A stretch of 64,000 nt of DNA from NCBI GenBank assembly GCA_036023115.1, contig JAYKKT010000087.1:12602001-12666000 (forward strand), given 5' to 3'. Source of the DNA: Brasenia schreberi. Its lineage: Eukaryota; Streptophyta; Magnoliopsida; Nymphaeales; Cabombaceae. Position 1 is the stretch's first letter. Every line of letters starts with the position of its first letter. Position numbers and translations under genes: made by a program. Under the pieces are notes generated by a model, which was not told the origin of the DNA, did no database searches, and saw only the letters and a list, made by a program, of their open reading frames with translations. Of this stretch, positions 60,601 through 64,000 are shown piece after piece.

Positions 60601-63479
60601 AATGGCCTTTTCTACTACGGGAAGATGCAAATAGTCCAAAAACAGGAAGCTTGCACTTGACAAGCGTATGAAGTAAAATAGAGTAAAGAACTGGAATCAA
60701 CAGAACAGTAAGATGTACTAAAGCAAGCACATAAGATGCAGAGAATATGAAATGTAGTTTTCAACTTACTAGCACCATAACAGATTAATCATTAAACAAT
60801 ACTTTCAAGTTTTTCTAAGAGATACCATATTTTCTTGCAGAATTTGTGTGCAAGATGTTACTGTGGAAGAACAGATGCAGCATATGAACAGACTACATCG
60901 TAATGAATGCAAGCTACCTGAAGCCCCATCATGCTTGCCACAGTTGCCGGATTATCTAGACTATGATGTGCTTCGAAAAGCTCTAAAACCAGTGAATTCC
61001 AATAGTCCAGGCAAACCTGTATCCAACACAAAGAAAAAGTCAACCAAACCAAGCAGCGTCAAAGGAACAGGAACTAGAGGGAGAACACCACATCGTCCAC
61101 ACCTTGAAAACCTCTGTGTCATCAACATAAGATATTCCAATCAAATACTCGAGACCCATAAGGAGAGCACTGTGATTGTCAGCTGTAGTTTCAAGAATTC
61201 GTATGCGGGACTGCACAGGAATATGCATATATTTTCAGTTGGTGTTATACTACTAATCCACACCTTCAAATGTTGAGGTGTAACGAGAAGTAGTCCAAAA
61301 CGAATCTTCTACATGCTATTCTCATGCATAAGCTTGTAAAACAAGTATTAAAAACCAGATACAAATAACCAACAGACCCATATTTTGCATCCATATTTTC
61401 AATCAAGAGTGCAACCATCAAGCAATAAGTTCTTGCCTTGAAAAATGAAGTGAAGAAGAGAGCAAGATTTTGGATAAATGCCTGCACAGAAGCAACTGTA
61501 CTTAGATGCATAAGAGCAACGAAGCAGTAGCTTCAGCACACAAACAGATCCTACAGACTAGGATACAATCTTTTGAAGCATCTGCAAGCTAAAAAGAGGA
61601 AGAAATCATGTTTACCTGCTCTTCACTGGAACCATTAGCATATGCTTCCGGAATATTTGTTCCTGGTGGAAGAAATGTCTGCAGATCACAAAAAAAATAA
61701 AAAACACATCAAAATGTTTTATGAGATTAGGAAATTGTCGGCACAGGCAATCTGTTCCAACCAAGAGAATAAGTACAGAACAGTGTCAAAACACTTCATG
61801 AAGTGCTTTTGAGATGTTAGGACACAACTAACGGACTATTCCAGTACCTGCAACTGTACCATAAAAACAGTATACATAGTAATATACTGACTGTCGTAGA
61901 AATCTCCAAATTGAAGTGCAGCAACCTAAAGAAGTAGGGGGGAAAAAGACGAATAAGATGACGAAACAGTCACCAAATAACCTCAAAACCTTTTAATGTG
62001 AGGTTAGATAAACTCATCAAAATCAACCAGAAAACAATATGTGCAGAGATAATCAACAGGATTTGAAACCCATACCTCCGTTAAACATTGAAGAGTTAAG
62101 TTCCGGTATGATGCAACAGGGAAGAACTTTAAAAGTGTTTCCAGCTATTTTCCCCATAACCAAAAACATGTTAATTTAACATGCAAGTAAAGCTTCACAA
62201 GAATAGACTCTAAACATCCCAAAATTACAGAAGAACTGACCAATGGAGATTCAAAAATATAGCCCAGAGGGATCCATGATAGGAATGCATGAAGTGTGGC
62301 CAGTGTTGCCTTTATAAGCTCCGTTCTTTGTGAGACAGACAGCACATATAAGCATAACTCATGTATAAGCTGAAATTCACTGCCACAAGAACAAATCACA
62401 GAAAGGTTAAGGTTGATTCGTAGTATCAACTATACATACACCAATACAGTACTTGTTGGCTCAAAAAAAAATGAAAAGAATAAATAAAATAAATTGAGAG
62501 TTGCCATAAAGAAATTCACTTGTCACCTGTTCAAAGATTGCTTCAATTCTTTGATTTTTTGCTGTGTCATCTCTCCTCTTGAAAAATCAAATACCTCCTC
62601 GCTGAGAAGCTGGCAGTAGCAAATTATATGTTAGCCAAACATCACAAGTGCATTATAAGCAACACATAGCAACAGCTGTTAATTCTAGTCGAAGTAACAG
62701 TGGAGGAAAGCAGATGAACCAAAACCAAATATCAATCATTTGATATTACCTTTAAAATAGCCATGCAATTCTCACATATTGTTTCACTACTCTTCGCAGC
62801 TGAAACAAGATCAGAAATAAATGAAGGCCATCTAGCAGGCCATTCATGTTTTAAAACCTGCAATATACAAAAAGAATTGTGGAATCAAGGTTTGTTACCA
62901 AGGCAAACAGAGAGTTTGCAAAAATAAATAGCATAGAGTGCCAAAAGTTAGAAGTATTTATGTAGCAAGACCTAATGCTCAATAGTTAAACACCTGAAAG
63001 ATTTTAAAAAGTTCAAATTTCTATTTCAGAAATCTGTGTATTCATACATGCGATGTCGATTTTATGCAAAATGCTAAGAAACAAACAAACAAAATCACAT
63101 CATAAATACTGTAAAGAAAAATTAACCTGAGAAAGAAACTAACAAGAGTAACGGTCCTTACCTGGACAAGTATAATGTTAAGTTTGTTGACATAAAGCCT
63201 TTCCCGCCTAAAGGAGAGCTCATTACTTGAAAGCTATTTTATGACACAAACCATTTATAAAAAAGAGTGAAAAGGCAGAACATTGTGATGAAAATCACCA
63301 AATCATGCAATTTATCTATTATAACACCATATAAGCTTCCTTAGAAATATGTTTGACTGTAAAAAGAAATGAACAACGTTACTTACTTGCACAATGAGAT
63401 CGGAAATGTAATTTTTTATCCCATCTCGTTGTTCAACAGGCAATGCATTCCATCGATATTTAATGACACCTTCTAGGAC
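45666..63479 (-). CDS. XPO1: Exportin-1 (XPO1/CRM1), 3' 30 exons, N-terminus outside the window
   Basis: Nuclear export receptor of the karyopherin-beta family, which carries leucine-rich NES cargo with RanGTP. By splice consensus, 30 exons sum to 3012 coding nt (1004 residues) in unbroken frame. About 70 residues are missing compared with about 1075 in plants. Exons 5' to 3' start (high end) at 63479, 63233, 62857, 62609, 62379, 62144, 61925, 61678, 61481, 61210, 61016, 60513, 60028, 58498, 57896, 57624, 54064, 53391, 53192, 52989, 49007, 48751, 48573, 48149, 48006, 47090, 46873, 46652, 46442 and 45788. Family blocks include [29 protein letters not shown] and [20 protein letters not shown], and the C-terminus [17 protein letters not shown]. 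The leptomycin-reactive cysteine is kept ([12 protein letters not shown], codon 58430-58432). Two introns use GC donors. Confidence 0.95.
46078..46114. repeat. CA/TA/GA compound microsatellite
   Basis: ACACAC, TATATA and GAGAGA runs in the last exportin-1 intron (45789-46337). Confidence 0.9.
46893..46942. repeat. 25-bp tandem duplication in an exportin-1 intron
   Basis: CTCAAAACATGGACCGGGTT (plus TTACT) is repeated with one change (ATAGACC), 25 bp apart, in the 109-bp intron 46874-46982. It makes up nearly half of that intron. Confidence 0.85.
49008..52899. other. Large exportin-1 intron
   Basis: A 3.9-kb intron between exons 52989-52900 and 49007-48922. It holds an antisense LINE 3' part at 50190-51150 and a TA run near 51380-51398. 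The remainder, including an open stretch at 52353-52586 (NPDEERT-like, no known family), is unassigned. Confidence 0.8.
50190..51150 (-). mobile_element. RTE LINE 3' half (exportin-1 intron)
   Basis: Starts with the tail in reverse (CAACCACAACAACTAAGCCT; GATGGGATCGGCTACAAGGA). It continues into reverse transcriptase, where the minus strand encodes [24 protein letters not shown] residues with the FADD catalytic motif near 50990. It has the same transcriptional orientation as exportin-1. The 5' limit is approximate, and stops show it is dead. Confidence 0.8.
54600..57440 (+). mobile_element. RTE-type LINE, near full length, inactive (antisense in exportin-1)
   Basis: Begins with an APE-type endonuclease ([20 protein letters not shown] then [13 protein letters not shown], with the catalytic Glu; later [16 protein letters not shown]). 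The reverse transcriptase follows: [20 protein letters not shown] near 55880, [16 protein letters not shown] near 56140, and the catalytic [16 protein letters not shown] at 56520-56570. The 3' end is GTAGCCGACCCCATCTAGTA, then GAGAAAAGGCTTAATTGTTG. The roughly 2.8-kb length and single EN-RT ORF fit the RTE clade. Frequent stops and frameshifts mean it is dead. This is the most complete copy here and a reference for the other fragments. Confidence 0.85.
56955..57245. repeat. Internal tandem duplication within the LINE 3' region
   Basis: Two similar segments, about 56954-57075 and 57119-57240, share ATTAGAAACAAATTGAG, GTAGCAC, GGATAAAATAAG and GGACATGTAGAAAGAC or close variants. The copy at 1-500 has this segment once. 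Confidence 0.7.
58841..59012. repeat. 76/77-bp tandem repeat, 2.2 copies, in an exportin-1 intron
   Basis: CGTAAAGTGGGCAAGTTCC starts at 58843, 58920 and 58996. The unit also holds CACCAATGATGTTTGAGTAC and GCTAAGTACCTTGTC. Adjacent units differ at only a few bases. Confidence 0.9.
59750..59792 (+). mobile_element. Very short LINE tail insertion (about 43 bp)
   Basis: ATGTAGCAGACCCACCTAGT then ATGGGAAAAGGCTTGGTTGT. Possible diverged target duplication: TATACGTCATAAACAAGAAC before and TATACAATCATAAAGAACAA after. It lies in the exportin-1 intron 58499-59968. Confidence 0.65.
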
Positions 63480-64000
63480 CTACATTTCAATGAAAAAAAG
63501 ATGAGGATTTATTGCAAATGAGGACATTGAGATGGACAACTTTATTTATCGGGAGAGAAGAGAGCAAAAAGAGCAATGAGATGGATAAACTTCATCCTTC
63601 TATCTTTTAGAATAGAAAACTAATAGGAGAATGTGAACCAAATTCATATGTCTTGGAAATAAACACCAAGTATATGACCCATATGGTCGGATGGATACTT
63701 CATACATAACAGCCCCAAAATTTTGCGAAGAGCTCCCAAGATTCAACATCTTTCCATTATAATGCATAATTAGTATGGCTCAACATATTAGTAATGAGAC
63801 CCTTCATCAGCAAGTGTTATATTTTCTGTTTGTTCCTTAACTGTAGTTGAGTAGCCATCGATAATTGAAAGTCCTTCAAATGAAACATGTTTTTGACACC
63901 AACCTCAAGGATATCCCATGACTAGTACCTGAAAGTTTGAGTCTGGGGAATAGGCGAAAGCAAACTCTGCCAGGCGAAAGCAAACTCTGCCATGAATAAC
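63480..64000. other. Upstream exportin-1 intron up to window end
   Basis: The next upstream exportin-1 exon (ending in the family's FFALQ) is not seen here. The last bases contain GGCGAAAGCAAACTCTGCCA twice in tandem (63953-63972 and 63973-63992). Whether this belongs to a coding exon cannot be decided from the window. Confidence 0.5.

Overview
This is nuclear DNA from a flowering plant. All recognisable host genes are plant-type (long-chain-alcohol oxidase, three-RRM polypyrimidine tract-binding protein, stand-alone ALG13, exportin-1, polyubiquitin with a leader intron). They are split by many GT-AG introns and surrounded by Copia, RTE-type LINE, SINE and MITE debris. I cannot name the species. 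Long, transposon-filled introns suggest a medium to large genome.

Layout: 1-4551 holds a LINE 3' end followed by a Copia fragment caught between two 70-bp direct repeats. 5618-8625 (+) is a 5'-incomplete, frameshifted copy of the mitochondrial succinyl-CoA ligase beta gene. 10431-16117 (-) is a complete three-exon fatty-alcohol oxidase gene (757 aa) with tRNA-derived SINEs in its introns. 16170-19400 is intergenic with MITE and LINE remnants. 19648-29913 (+) is a nine-exon PTB gene. Its fifth intron carries a Copia element that itself contains a 1.14-kb transposon with a 9-bp target duplication, and its last exon is damaged. 30217-30414 is a perfect 66-bp triplication.

31.3-44.3 kb is a broken tandem polyubiquitin locus. 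It holds a leader intron without coding sequence (31.64-32.43 kb), a promoter separated from the last ubiquitin codons by a Copia 3' half (37.1-40.45 kb), and a promoter, leader intron and four damaged ubiquitin repeats (41.3-44.3 kb). An intact three-exon ALG13 gene (34002-36156, +) lies among these pieces. 45666-63479 (-) is exportin-1: 30 exons in perfect frame (1004 residues), with only the N-terminus outside the window and RTE LINEs in two large introns.

The intact genes are unrelated housekeeping or lipid genes and form no cluster or pathway: nuclear export, N-glycan assembly, RNA processing and fatty alcohol oxidation. The most unusual content is in the mobile DNA: a 122-bp tRNA-derived SINE family with one copy bracketed by a perfect 17-bp target duplication, an apparent retrotransposition event that left only 16 bp, and the dismembered ubiquitin array. 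Exon coordinates were derived by hand from splice consensus and reading-frame continuity, with family sequences recalled from memory. No database search was possible.
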